64,000 bases of DNA from Hymenobacter sediminicola (GTDB taxonomy: Bacteria; Bacteroidota; Bacteroidia; Cytophagales; Hymenobacteraceae): positions 2,477,001-2,541,000 of the forward strand of contig NZ_CP060202.1 of the NCBI RefSeq assembly GCF_014250515.1. The letters run 5' to 3'. Within the stretch, counting starts at the first letter, position 1; each line of letters starts with the position of its first letter. Below are positions 24,105-33,075 of this stretch, piece by piece. The position numbers and the translations under genes were made by a program. The notes under the pieces were generated by a model, which worked only from the letters and a program-made list of their open reading frames with translations, did not search any database and had not been told where the DNA came from.

Positions 24105-25484
24105 ATGGCCTTCTCCCCCGACCTCACCCTGACCCGCCCACCGGTACCCGACACCTCGGCCACTGAGAAAACTCTGCTCACAGCTATGGGGCTGGGCTTG
24201 CTGGCGTTACTGACCGTAGCCTTCGATGCTGATGCCGACCGGGCGCGCCTAAGCTTCTGGGTGGGCCTGCTACTGCTGAGTGGCGGCACGCTGGGCTGGG
24301 CCTGGTACAAGTTCGGGCGCACGCCGGCCGGCGTGCAGCACGACAACCTGTGGCTACGCAGCAGCACCAGCCGGGGCGCCGTGGCTTGGCTGACAGCCGT
24401 GGTACTTACCGGCTTCTACGTGGTGCTCTACTGGTTCAGCAACAACGATGGCCAAGGTAATTTTGGGCCGCTCAACCAGCTGGTGCACGCCCTCGACCCA
24501 GCCAGCCAAGCCCTGCGCCAGCGCCCCTCCGACCAGTGGTTTCTCTACGGCACGTTCTACACGCTGGCAATACTGGTGATGGGCGGCCGGGCGCTGTGGA
24601 AGTACCGCCACTCGCCGTATCAGCGCATCCGCACGGTGTCAGTAATGTTCTTTCAGCTGGGATTTGCGTTCCTGCTGCCGGGCCTGCTGTTGGCGTTTCA
24701 GAAGCCCGAATACTACTTCTCCTACTTCTGGCCACTTAAGTACGACTATCTGTTTCCTGGCACCGTGAGCTACCTGCTCAAGGATGGCGGCCCGGCCTTG
24801 GGCGTGTTCATGGTGTTTTGGGGCGCGGTAATGTCGTTTGTGGCTACACCGGTGCTCACCTACTTTTTCGGGAAGCGCTGGTACTGCTCGTGGGTGTGCG
24901 GTTGCGGCGGCCTGGCCGAAACCGCTGGTGACCCGTACCGCCACCTCTCCGACAAAAGCCGCACCGCATGGCGCTGGGAAGTGCGCATCATCTACCCCAT
25001 CCTGGCGTTTATCGTGCTGCTCACGGCACTGCTGTGGCTGGGTGCTTCGGGCGCGGTGCCGGCGCTGCAGCCCATCACCGAGCCACTGTCTAAGTTCTAC
25101 GGGTTTGCTATTGGGTCAGTGTTTTCGGGCGTGATTGGGGTGGGCTTCTACCCGCTGATGGGCAGCCGGGTGTGGTGCCGCTTCGGGTGCCCAATGGCGG
25201 CATATCTGGGGCTGCTACAGAAGCATTTCTCACGGTTCCGCATCAGCACCAACGGCGGCCAGTGCATCTCGTGCGGCAACTGCTCCAACGTCTGCGAAAT
25301 GGGCATTGATGTAAAGCAGTACGCCCAGCGTGGTGAACCCATCATCCGGGCTTCGTGCGTGGGGTGCGGCCTTTGCTCCACAGCTTGCCCGCGCGGCGTG
25401 CTCAACCTCGAAAACGGTCCGCGTGAAGGCCGCTACCAAGGCAGCCAGTTGATTCATGCGGATTCACTGCGGATTTTAAGCTAG
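24105..25484 (+). CDS. Membrane-bound 4Fe-4S polyferredoxin (NapH/CcoG-like)
   Basis: 459 residues with about six membrane segments. A cytoplasmic CSWVCGC cluster (Cys261, 265, 267) and GxCP-type WCRFGCP (358, 362) precede two ferredoxin motifs: CxxCxxCxxxC at 387-397 and at 418-428. Such proteins carry electrons across or along the membrane in NapH, NosR, RdxA/CcoG and related systems. Here it follows an FAD oxidoreductase and a small membrane protein in the same direction, giving a plausible NAD(P)H to Fe-S electron pathway. The terminal acceptor is not in the window. Confidence 0.75.
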   Translation: MAFSPDLTLTRPPVPDTSATEKTLLTAMGLGLLALLTVAFDADADRARLSFWVGLLLLSGGTLGWAWYKFGRTPAGVQHDNLWLRSSTSRGAVAWLTAVVLTGFYVVLYWFSNNDGQGNFGPLNQLVHALDPASQALRQRPSDQWFLYGTFYTLAILVMGGRALWKYRHSPYQRIRTVSVMFFQLGFAFLLPGLLLAFQKPEYYFSYFWPLKYDYLFPGTVSYLLKDGGPALGVFMVFWGAVMSFVATPVLTYFFGKRWYCSWVCGCGGLAETAGDPYRHLSDKSRTAWRWEVRIIYPILAFIVLLTALLWLGASGAVPALQPITEPLSKFYGFAIGSVFSGVIGVGFYPLMGSRVWCRFGCPMAAYLGLLQKHFSRFRISTNGGQCISCGNCSNVCEMGIDVKQYAQRGEPIIRASCVGCGLCSTACPRGVLNLENGPREGRYQGSQLIHADSLRILS

Positions 25485-25534
25485 CCCAACAAGACTCGAT
25501 ACAGGCAGCATAAACACCTGATTTCTTGAAGAAA

Positions 25535-26401
25535 CTATTGTTTGAAATCGAGCACACCTTTAGGCTTTAGCCACGGCGTGAGCGTAGCGTAGCTGAACAG
25601 ATAGTCAGTTTCGGGCTGTAGCGCCTCGATGACGTGTGGGAAGCCGAAATCGTAGTAAAGCGTGAGGCCGAAGGACGTAAGAGCGAAGTCGTAGAAACGC
25701 GGGTCGTCGCCTTCGAGCTGGACCGTTAGAGTGCTGTCGTTCCAGTGCAGCCGACGCTTCACTTCAGCCAGCAGCGGGGCATCCAGCTGCGCATACTCGG
25801 TGGGCAGTTTGCTGATGTGGTCGGCCACACGTCGGTTGATGGACTCCTGCCAGCGCTGGCGCAGCGCTAGGGTGTCAGCCAGCAGGTCGCGCACTTCCAA
25901 CAGTCGGCCTGTCCGTAGCTCAAATGTGGCGTGCCGCGCCACCGACGAAACGTAGGCCCCCAGGAAGTCGGAGGTAAGCTCTATGGAGAGCAAGCCGTGG
26001 TCGTTGTAGAGCACCTCGTAGCGGGCACCCACAAAGCCTTTCTGCTCGTGGGCGGCGTACTCGGCCTGCGCCTGCTGCAGGCCAGTAAGCGCCGTGAGAG
26101 GCTGAGGCACGGCCTGTAGGTCTTCGCCTAGGGCCGCATCCACTAGTTCGGCATTGATACGAGCTGCTGCCGCCGCATCCGATAGTTGCACCTGTGGCAC
26201 CACGAAGCGTCCATCCAGCGTATCGCCTACACTCAGTATAGTCGCCTGGCTGACAACCGGAACTGCAGCTTTTGCCTTAGCCGTTTTAGTACGGGCCGCC
26301 CGGCGGGTAGCCGGTTTGCCGGGAGCCGGACGTTGCGCGTGCACGGTAGTAAAACTCAGAAGAAGAACCGGCAGCAGCCAGCGCAGGCAAATGGCGCGCA
26401 T
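25535..26401 (-). CDS. Secreted DUF3298/RsiV-like domain protein
   Basis: 288 residues. Clear signal peptide (LLPVLLLSFTTVHAQ) and a basic Ala/Lys-rich linker (to about residue 48). The body shows the DUF4163/DUF3298 pattern: YNDHGLLSIELTSDFLGAY, a conserved FELRTGRLLEVRDLL and terminal YDFGFPHV. RsiV proteins of this fold bind lysozyme in Firmicutes, but that function cannot be assumed here; the fold is common in secreted proteins. It is transcribed alone, convergent with the polyferredoxin gene. No catalytic motif is apparent. Confidence 0.6.
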   Translation of the reverse strand: MRAICLRWLLPVLLLSFTTVHAQRPAPGKPATRRAARTKTAKAKAAVPVVSQATILSVGDTLDGRFVVPQVQLSDAAAAARINAELVDAALGEDLQAVPQPLTALTGLQQAQAEYAAHEQKGFVGARYEVLYNDHGLLSIELTSDFLGAYVSSVARHATFELRTGRLLEVRDLLADTLALRQRWQESINRRVADHISKLPTEYAQLDAPLLAEVKRRLHWNDSTLTVQLEGDDPRFYDFALTSFGLTLYYDFGFPHVIEALQPETDYLFSYATLTPWLKPKGVLDFKQ

Positions 26402-26484
26402 AAAGAACAGTCAAAAAACGCCCGCAACTTACGGCTCAGTTTCTATTCGCCCGTCTGCAAGGGGGCAACAGGCTGGCCTTACTC

Positions 26485-27477
26485 CTACTGTAGGAAGGCC
26501 AGCAGCGCCTTCCGGAACTCAGTTGGGGCCTCCAAATGCGGAATGTGGCCTACACCCGCCAACGGCACCAGCTTCGCGCCTTTGATTTGGGCCGCGGTGC
26601 GGCGGCCCAGTTCCGGATACTGCCCCATAGCAGCCAACACTTTGGGGTCTTTGATGAGGCCTTTGCCCACCACCGTGCGGTCGTCCTGCCCGATGATAAG
26701 CAGCGTAGGCACCTGCACCCGGCTAAACTCGTAGCTCACGGGTTGCTGATAAATCATGTCGAAGGTGAGGGCATTGGCGCGGGCTACTTTCGCGAAATCG
26801 GGGTGGCGGGTCTGGGCAGCTAGTGGCAGCAACCATTCGTCGTGGGTCTTGGGGTAGCCGTGCGGGTAGTAGGTGGCGTGGTATTTTCGGATGCTTTCCT
26901 CAGTGCTTTTGCGCTCCGTAGCCTCGGCTTGGTCTACGCTCTGAAACGGCACGCCCACACGGTAGTCTTCCAGCCCAATCGGGTTTTCCAGCACCAGCTT
27001 CTCCGTGGCGTCCGGATATTGTAGCGCGAAGCGAGTGGCCAGCATGCCGCCCATGCTATGGCCCACGATAACGGCCTTTTTCACGCCCAGCGTATCGAGC
27101 AGGTGCTTAGTGTTGCGGGCCAGCTGGTGGAAGGAATAGTGCAGATCCGGCTTGTCGGATTTGCCGAAGCCAATCTGGTCGGGCACCACCACCCGGAAAC
27201 CGGCCGCCGTCAGGGCCTTGATAGTTTCGCGCCAGTAGGCCCCAAAGAAGTTCTTGCCGTGCAGCAGCACTACCGTGCGGCCATTGGCTTTGGCAGTGGC
27301 CGGCACGTCCATGTACGCCATGCGCAGCGTCTGGCTTTCCAGCTTCAGGGGCAGCTGCCGCACCGGAAACGGGTATTCGTAGCCGTCGAGGGTGGCATTG
27401 AGCGAAGTAGGCGCGGTTTGAGCCAAACTGGTGCGAACCAGCAGCAGGGTTAGTAGCAGCAGAAATAAGCGGGGCAT
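26485..27477 (-). CDS. Secreted alpha/beta hydrolase
   Basis: 330 residues from the ATG at 27477. Signal peptide LLLLTLLLVRTSLAQ, then a hydrolase fold: VVLLHGKNFFGAYW (oxyanion region), VVVPDQIGFGKSDKP, nucleophile elbow GHSMGG (about 136-141), acid Asp in IIGQDDRTV and a final GVGHIPHLEAP with the catalytic His. The family covers epoxide hydrolases, haloalkane-type and ester hydrolases. Substrate cannot be predicted. An extension to 27537 was rejected because it would hide the signal peptide. It is separated by 83 bp from the DUF3298 gene on the same strand. Confidence 0.82.
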   Translation of the reverse strand: MPRLFLLLLTLLLVRTSLAQTAPTSLNATLDGYEYPFPVRQLPLKLESQTLRMAYMDVPATAKANGRTVVLLHGKNFFGAYWRETIKALTAAGFRVVVPDQIGFGKSDKPDLHYSFHQLARNTKHLLDTLGVKKAVIVGHSMGGMLATRFALQYPDATEKLVLENPIGLEDYRVGVPFQSVDQAEATERKSTEESIRKYHATYYPHGYPKTHDEWLLPLAAQTRHPDFAKVARANALTFDMIYQQPVSYEFSRVQVPTLLIIGQDDRTVVGKGLIKDPKVLAAMGQYPELGRRTAAQIKGAKLVPLAGVGHIPHLEAPTEFRKALLAFLQ

Positions 27478-27631
27478 ACGACAAGCATTGATGACCCGAC
27501 CAATACGCGAAATATGGCAGCTGTAGCTATATACCAAGAGCAGTTGTATTGCTTCCGGCGCACCTTTGAGGCTGCCCTCAGAACGCAGGCATACTTTCTT
27601 CCCAGATAAAAAATGGAGCCCTGGGCCCTAA

Positions 27632-28192
27632 TCAGCCGCCGTTACCAGCCGTATTCTGCTTCAGCAGCAACTCAATGGTGCGGGTGTCCTCGTCGCTCCA
27701 AACCACTGTCCGCACCTCCTCAAGGCCCAGCACTGTGTGGCCGTCGGCTTCACCATATTGAGTATACACCTCTACCAGCAGCTCATCCTCTGTCAGACGC
27801 ACGACATAGCCGTAAATGTCATGCTCGCCATGCGTTTCAAGCAGCACCAGTTGTCGCGCTTCCTGCGCCCGCTGCAACAGCAGCGGTATTGTCAGATACT
27901 GAGCATCAAGTCCATCAGGGGCGGCAGGCAAGCTATACACGGTTTCTGGGTTGTGTTCCTTGAACTCAATCAGCCGCATATACTTATCATCGAAATGCAC
28001 CTTCGACACCGAGTCGAGGCTGATAGTGCGCACGCCGGTAAGCAGGCCCTGCCGCGTGATGGAGCGGAGCAACAATATCTCGGGATTGAAGCTGAGCACA
28101 TAGCCCAAAAACATTGTACTGCCCGACTGCAGCGCCACAATGCGCCGGCTGCGCTGGGCCCGCTGCAGCATATCCGTCAATAATGCTCCCAT
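27632..28192 (-). CDS. Protein of two Sm-like repeats
   Basis: 186 residues from the ATG at 28192. Two units of about 75-85 residues can be aligned by eye: SRRIVALQSGSTMFLGYVLS ... FDDKYMRLIEF (residues about 14-80) and ARQLVLLETHGEHDIYGYVV ... SDEDTRTIELL (about 108-178). Each starts with a basic residue and VxL strand, has a GY turn and ends in a long strand pair. This is the pattern of an SH3-like/Sm barrel, so the protein may be a tandem Sm-like adaptor. It is cytoplasmic, without catalytic residues. Family name unknown. A TATCTTTG box lies 21-28 bases upstream of the start. Confidence 0.5.
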   Translation of the reverse strand: MGALLTDMLQRAQRSRRIVALQSGSTMFLGYVLSFNPEILLLRSITRQGLLTGVRTISLDSVSKVHFDDKYMRLIEFKEHNPETVYSLPAAPDGLDAQYLTIPLLLQRAQEARQLVLLETHGEHDIYGYVVRLTEDELLVEVYTQYGEADGHTVLGLEEVRTVVWSDEDTRTIELLLKQNTAGNGG

Positions 28193-28212
28193 AATTCGTC
28201 TAGTGAATACCC

Positions 28213-28220
28213 CAAAGATA
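28213..28220 (-). promoter_or_regulatory. -7 box TATCTTTG (reverse strand) of the Sm-like protein gene
   Basis: CAAAGATA on the given strand, 20 bases from the ATG at 28192. No clear -33 TTTG. Confidence 0.4.
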
Positions 28221-28421
28221 GGTTTTACGCCAGTTGCCTGCATCACCAAGGCCGGCTCCGATGTAGCTACTTTTCCTGACAGAGGAAGCCAGCATTGGGG
28301 TGCACTCAGAAAACAGCAACAAGTACTCGCCCTTCATCGGCAACCCGGCGCAACTGTGCATCTTTGTGGTTTGTAGTATTTCTCTGCCCTCCAACGTGGG
28401 CGGCTGCGTGCCGCTCCTGCC

Positions 28422-29111
28422 ATGCTGATTGACGTAATTATTCCTGCTTTCAACGAGGAGCAGTCCATTGCCAAAGTGCTGGCCGAAATTCCGGCCGGCC
28501 TAGTGCGCGAAGTCATTGTGGTGGATAATAATTCCACGGACCGTACCGGCAACGTAGCGCGGGCAGCCGGCGCCACGGTGCTGCGCGAAACCCGCCCCGG
28601 CTACGGGCACGCCTGCCTGGCCGGCATGGCGCACAGCTTCGCCCGGCCCGCCGCCGAACAGGCCGACATCATCGTGTTTCTGGATGGCGACCATTCTGAC
28701 TATCCTGAGGAAATGCCGCTGCTGCTGGCCCCCATTCTGCGCGGCGAGGCCGATATGGTAATTGGCTCCCGGGCTCTGGGCCAGCGCGAAGCCGGCTCCA
28801 TGATGCCCCAGCAAATCTTTGGCAACTGGCTGGCCACTTCCCTGCTACGGCGCCTCTACGGCGCGCACTTCACCGACCTAGGTCCGTTCCGGGCAATCCG
28901 CCGGGAAGCCCTGCAACGTATTGGCATGGCCGACACCACGTACGGCTGGACGGTGGAAATGCAGCTTAAGGCCGCCAAGCTGCAGCTGCGCAATACAGAA
29001 GTGCCGGTGCGTTACCGCCGCCGCATCGGGACCAGCAAGGTTTCGGGCACGGTGCGCGGTACGCTGGGCGCGGGCTACAAGATTCTCTGGACCATCTTTC
29101 GCTATCTGTAG
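28422..29111 (+). CDS. Family 2 glycosyltransferase (DPM1-like)
   Basis: 229 residues without membrane segments. GT-A motifs: VIIPAFNEEQSI (6-17), VVDNNSTDRT and the DxD region FLDGDHSDYP (about 88-97), with GPFRAIRR at about 165. The pattern is that of dolichyl-phosphate-mannose-synthase-type enzymes, which transfer a sugar from an NDP donor to polyprenyl phosphate. That would suit the GT-C enzyme two genes downstream, which would use such a lipid-linked sugar. It is the first gene of a three-gene forward operon (122-bp and 10-bp gaps). Specific sugar is unknown. Confidence 0.8.
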   Translation: MLIDVIIPAFNEEQSIAKVLAEIPAGLVREVIVVDNNSTDRTGNVARAAGATVLRETRPGYGHACLAGMAHSFARPAAEQADIIVFLDGDHSDYPEEMPLLLAPILRGEADMVIGSRALGQREAGSMMPQQIFGNWLATSLLRRLYGAHFTDLGPFRAIRREALQRIGMADTTYGWTVEMQLKAAKLQLRNTEVPVRYRRRIGTSKVSGTVRGTLGAGYKILWTIFRYL

Positions 29112-29233
29112 CTTGGCTGTGAATGGGAGTCAATGGCCCGCCCTGCCGCTTAACTTCGTCTGATTATCCCGCGGCCTTACCTCAAATCCACTCCCACTTC
29201 TTCCGGCTGTCCGGCATCTTCTTACGCACCTGA

Positions 29234-30700
29234 ATGCTCTTTCTCGAAATCACGCTGCTGGCACTATATGGGCTGTGTCTGACATTCGTGCTGGGCTTCA
29301 GCCTGACGCAGTTTCAGCTGACGCGGCTGGCCCGGCTGGCCTACCGGCGCGGTCTGCCGCCCGAGCCTGCGTCGCCCGCCATCTGGCCCCGCGTGACGGT
29401 GCAGATGCCACTCTACAACGAAGTATTTGTAGCTGAACGTCTGATTGATGCCTGCGCCTCTTTCAACTATCCCATCAACCTACTGCACCTGCAGGTACTG
29501 GACGATTCGACCGACGAAACCGTAGCTTTGGTGGCGGCCCGCGTGGCACACTACCAGGCCTTGGGTCTGCGCATCGAACAGGTGCGCCGGCCCGACCGGC
29601 AGGGCTACAAAGCTGGGGCGCTGCGCTACGGACTGGAGCAGACGGATGGGGAGCTGATTGCCATTTTTGACGCCGACTTTGTGCCGGAGCCGGACTTTCT
29701 GCTGCGCACGGTGCCGTATTTTCAGGAGGCCGGACTGGGCGTGGTACAGACGCGCTGGGGCCATTTGAACGAGGAGTATTCGCTGCTGACTGAACTACAG
29801 GCCTTCGGTCTGAACGCGCACTTTCATGTGGAGCAGGTGGGGCGCACGGCGGGCGGGCACTTCATCAATTTCAACGGGACGGGTGGCGTGTGGCGGCGCA
29901 CCTGCATCGAGGACGCCGGCGGCTGGCATACCGACACCCTAACCGAAGACCTGGACCTGAGTTACCGCGCCCAGTTGCGGGGCTGGCGCTTCCATTACCT
30001 GCCGCACGTGGTGGCCCCCGCCGAGCTACCCGCTACCCTCGATGCCCTGAAGTCGCAGCAGTTCCGCTGGACCAAGGGCGCGGCCGAAACCGCCCGCAAG
30101 CACCTGCGCAACGTGCTGCGCTCCTCCGAAACCCTGGCCACCAAGCTGCACGCTACGTTCCATCTGCTCAACAGCACGGTGTTCGTGGCCATTCTGCTGA
30201 TGGCGCTGGTGAGTGTGCCGCTGGTGTTTGTGCGCGCCGACCTGCCGGAGCTGAAGCCGCTACTACGGGTAGCCTCGGTGTTTCTGCTGGCTTTCGTACC
30301 GCTCATCTACTACTACTTCACGGCTTGGCGGCTCGACAAGCCGACGGCGCCGGTGTGGCGCTTTGTGCCGCAGTTTCTGCTGTTTCTGTCGGTTTCGATG
30401 GGGCTGACGCTGCACAACGCACGGGCCGTGCTGCTGGGCTACAGCGGGCAGCAGTCCGCTTTTATCCGGACACCCAAGCTGGGGCTGGTGCGGCGCCAGG
30501 GCCGTTGGCAGGGCCGCCGCTACCGCACCGGCGACCTGCTCGATGGCCTCACGCTCACCGAAGGCCTGCTCGCGCTGTACTTCGCCTTTGGCATCGGAGC
30601 CGGCCTGTATTTCGGCGACTGGGGCCTGATTCCCTTCCACCTGATGCTGACCGTGGGCTACGGCTTGATTTTCATGTATTCAGTCCGGCACCGGAAATAA
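29234..30700 (+). CDS. Processive-type GT2 (cellulose synthase-like) membrane glycosyltransferase
   Basis: 488 residues. One N-terminal membrane helix, a GT2 catalytic domain (55-285) and four or five C-terminal membrane helices. The D, D, D, QxxRW signature is intact: LDDSTDE (89-95), DADF (146-149), TEDLD (237-241) and QQFRW (275-279). Such enzymes join sugars to a lipid or a growing chain at the inner membrane; the family includes glucosylceramide-synthase-like and cellulose synthase-like proteins. It is cotranscribed with a DPM1-like GT and a GT-C-like gene, so a glycolipid or exported glycan is the likely product. BcsB/BcsC-type partners are absent, so cellulose is unlikely. Confidence 0.85.
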   Translation: MLFLEITLLALYGLCLTFVLGFSLTQFQLTRLARLAYRRGLPPEPASPAIWPRVTVQMPLYNEVFVAERLIDACASFNYPINLLHLQVLDDSTDETVALVAARVAHYQALGLRIEQVRRPDRQGYKAGALRYGLEQTDGELIAIFDADFVPEPDFLLRTVPYFQEAGLGVVQTRWGHLNEEYSLLTELQAFGLNAHFHVEQVGRTAGGHFINFNGTGGVWRRTCIEDAGGWHTDTLTEDLDLSYRAQLRGWRFHYLPHVVAPAELPATLDALKSQQFRWTKGAAETARKHLRNVLRSSETLATKLHATFHLLNSTVFVAILLMALVSVPLVFVRADLPELKPLLRVASVFLLAFVPLIYYYFTAWRLDKPTAPVWRFVPQFLLFLSVSMGLTLHNARAVLLGYSGQQSAFIRTPKLGLVRRQGRWQGRRYRTGDLLDGLTLTEGLLALYFAFGIGAGLYFGDWGLIPFHLMLTVGYGLIFMYSVRHRK

Positions 30701-30710
30701 ACTACCCGCT

Positions 30711-32093
30711 TTGCCTCAACTCACCGCCACTTTCCGGATTGCGCCCCTGCTGGCTTTGCTGCTGTCGGGAGCAGCATATGTAGGGCTGGCGTATGCTACT
30801 CCCCGGGCGGAGTTCGGGCAGCTGGTCGGGTTATTTGGGGTAGCGTTCGGGCTGTACTGGTTTCTGCTGAAAACGAAGCTGCCGCTACGCACAGGGCTGC
30901 TGGCAGCGCTGCTGCTGCGGCTGCTGTGGCTGCCGGCCCTGCCGGCCTTCTCCGACGACTACCACCGCTTCCACTTGGACGGGCTGTTGGTGGCTTCGGG
31001 CGTCAACCCGTTTCAGCACCGGCCCGATGAGCTGGTGGCAGTTGCGGAAGTATCCCCCGGTACTACAGCCGCAATCTGGCAACTTGCGCCTTACAGTCAG
31101 CAGTTGGAAACGCTGTATCCGAAGCTCAACTCTCCGCACTACTACTCGGTGTATCCGCCGGTGTGCCAAGTTGTATTTGGGCTGGCTTCGTGGCTGTTCC
31201 CAGCCAGTGAGCGGGGCGCAGTGCTGCTCATGCGACTGGTGCTGCTGCTGGCTGAAGCCGCAACGGCCGGACTACTGCTGGCGCTGCTGCGCCGGTTTGG
31301 GCTGCCGCTGGAGCGCGCCCTGTGGTACCTGCTCAACCCGCTGGTTATCGTGGAGCTGACCGGCAATCTACACTTTGAAGCAATGGTAGTAGGGTTTCTG
31401 CTGCTGGCGCTATGGCTGCTGGTGCGCCAGCAGTGGCGTTGGGCTGCCGGGGCGTTGGGCCTGGCCATCGGGACGAAGCTGCTGCCCCTGCTGGTGCTGC
31501 CCCTGCTGGCCCGGCGGCTTGGCTGGCGGCGTTTTCTAGCTTTTTCGGTGCTTACGGGTCTGACAGTTGTGTTGCTGTTCCTACCGTTCGTGTCTACGGA
31601 GTTGGTGCGCAACATCGGGCGCAGCCTGGACCTGTATTTCCGGAGCTTCGAGTTCAATGCCAGCCTCTACTACATAGCGCGGGCCGTCGGCTACTGGCTT
31701 ACGGGCTATAACCAGATTGCCCGCATTGGCCCAGCATTAGCCCTGGCTATTGTAATCCTCATTGGCGGGTTGACTCTGCGCGAAAAGCACCCGGTTTGGG
31801 CTTCCTTGCCTCGTGCGCTACTCTTGCTGCTCACAGGGTACTACCTGCTGGCTACCGTGGTGCACCCGTGGTATCTGACGCCGCTGGTAGCGCTGAGTAT
31901 GTTCACCAGCTACCGCTACATGCTGGTGTGGTCGGGACTGGTGGTGCTGTCGTATGCTGCTTACCAGAGTACAGCCTACACCGAAAACCCACGGCTGCTG
32001 ATGCTGGAATATATTGGCCTGCTCGCTGCGTTTCTCTGGGACTGGCGCCGCGGTGCCACAGCTATTGTTGTTGCTGAGGCGCCTCAGAGCTGA
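30711..32093 (+). CDS. Polyprenyl-phosphate-sugar transferase-like GT-C (GT87-like) membrane protein
   Basis: 460 residues with many membrane segments, starting at a TTG 10 bp after the upstream stop. The first large loop has SDDYHRFHLDG (81-91) followed by SGVNPF (96-101), the acidic and GxxP patterns of mannosyltransferases that use polyprenyl-phosphate sugars. It probably transfers a sugar on the periplasmic face to a lipid or protein acceptor. The DPM1-like gene at 28422 could supply its donor. Its stop overlaps the convergent lipoprotein gene by 10 bp (32084-32093). Sugar and acceptor unknown. Confidence 0.65.
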   Translation: MPQLTATFRIAPLLALLLSGAAYVGLAYATPRAEFGQLVGLFGVAFGLYWFLLKTKLPLRTGLLAALLLRLLWLPALPAFSDDYHRFHLDGLLVASGVNPFQHRPDELVAVAEVSPGTTAAIWQLAPYSQQLETLYPKLNSPHYYSVYPPVCQVVFGLASWLFPASERGAVLLMRLVLLLAEAATAGLLLALLRRFGLPLERALWYLLNPLVIVELTGNLHFEAMVVGFLLLALWLLVRQQWRWAAGALGLAIGTKLLPLLVLPLLARRLGWRRFLAFSVLTGLTVVLLFLPFVSTELVRNIGRSLDLYFRSFEFNASLYYIARAVGYWLTGYNQIARIGPALALAIVILIGGLTLREKHPVWASLPRALLLLLTGYYLLATVVHPWYLTPLVALSMFTSYRYMLVWSGLVVLSYAAYQSTAYTENPRLLMLEYIGLLAAFLWDWRRGATAIVVAEAPQS

Positions 32094-33016
32094 GCCTGCG
32101 CAGTATCTGGCGCTGCACGGTTCCAGTAGGCATAGCGGCTGAGCTTGTGCAGACGTAGGTTGCGCCCATCCCAGGTAGCCTGCCGAAGCAGCACATTGGG
32201 GTATTTCCGCGCAAACCAATAGGTGCTTTCCTTACCTTCAGCCAAGCGTACGCGCACTTGCCAGGCTGCCTCCTGTGTGTCGGCGGCGGAAGCGGGACTA
32301 ACGCTTATTTCGGCCTCATAAATAGTAGGGGCCGCCGCTTTGCTGGTCTGCTGCAGCTCACAGATGCTGGCCTTAAAAGTCAGATTATCACCGAAGCGTA
32401 GGCTGCGCAACGTGTATGGCAGTGCATCTTCAAACAGAATGTCGCGGCGGAGCTTGCGCTGGCCGGCCCCCTGCCCATCCCAGTAGGAGTTGTAGGTCTC
32501 TACGTACTGCAGCCCATCATCCAGAAAAGCCTTGAACGTGTTGCCACACCATTCCTGCGACGAGGTGGTGAGCTTCGCCAAGCTGGTTGGGCTTTCGCGC
32601 CGGAAAAACAGGGACGTCAGGAAATGATACGGGTATTGCTCAGTGGGAATCCGGCAAAACTGGTTCACTTTCATCACTGGAAACAGGTCCGTCCGCTGGT
32701 AGTCGTCGGTCTTGACCTGATACTGTTGGTTGAATTCTTCTTTCACGGTCAACTGCACGTACTCAAAGCGGCGCACCCGGTCGTAGATTACCCGTTCAGC
32801 ATCATACACAGCTACTTCTGCTAGTCCGTCTTCCCACAGCTTATCCATGGCCCATTGCGGGTTGAATTGTGGTGCCAGACGGCGAAGAGCAACAGGGGGC
32901 GCGGCAGGCAGCGTAGACAGGTCCGGGCGTGCCTGTTCAGAACCTTGGGTTGAGCACGCAGTCAGTTGCATGGCCAGACAGCATCCCAGCAGGAGGCTTT
33001 CAACGGTGGAAGGCAT
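32084..33016 (-). CDS. Lipoprotein of the QEWCG family (often mislabelled septum formation inhibitor Maf)
   Basis: 310 residues from the ATG at 33016. Lipobox QLTAC at about residues 17-21 in a short signal peptide. The conserved SSQEWCGNTF segment near residue 150 and the NQFCRIPTEQYPYHFLTSLF strand-helix match a family of Bacteroidota lipoproteins often given the name Maf by error; true Maf nucleotide-pyrophosphatase motifs are not present. Function unknown. It follows the TIGR04282-like gene by 59 bp on the same strand, and its stop overlaps the GT-C gene's stop. Confidence 0.6.
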   Translation of the reverse strand: MPSTVESLLLGCCLAMQLTACSTQGSEQARPDLSTLPAAPPVALRRLAPQFNPQWAMDKLWEDGLAEVAVYDAERVIYDRVRRFEYVQLTVKEEFNQQYQVKTDDYQRTDLFPVMKVNQFCRIPTEQYPYHFLTSLFFRRESPTSLAKLTTSSQEWCGNTFKAFLDDGLQYVETYNSYWDGQGAGQRKLRRDILFEDALPYTLRSLRFGDNLTFKASICELQQTSKAAAPTIYEAEISVSPASAADTQEAAWQVRVRLAEGKESTYWFARKYPNVLLRQATWDGRNLRLHKLSRYAYWNRAAPDTAQAQL

Positions 33017-33075
33017 GGTGAAAGGTCGGATGTGGCCCCCAATAATACGCCGAAACTCTTCAGCCTCCCGACAAA

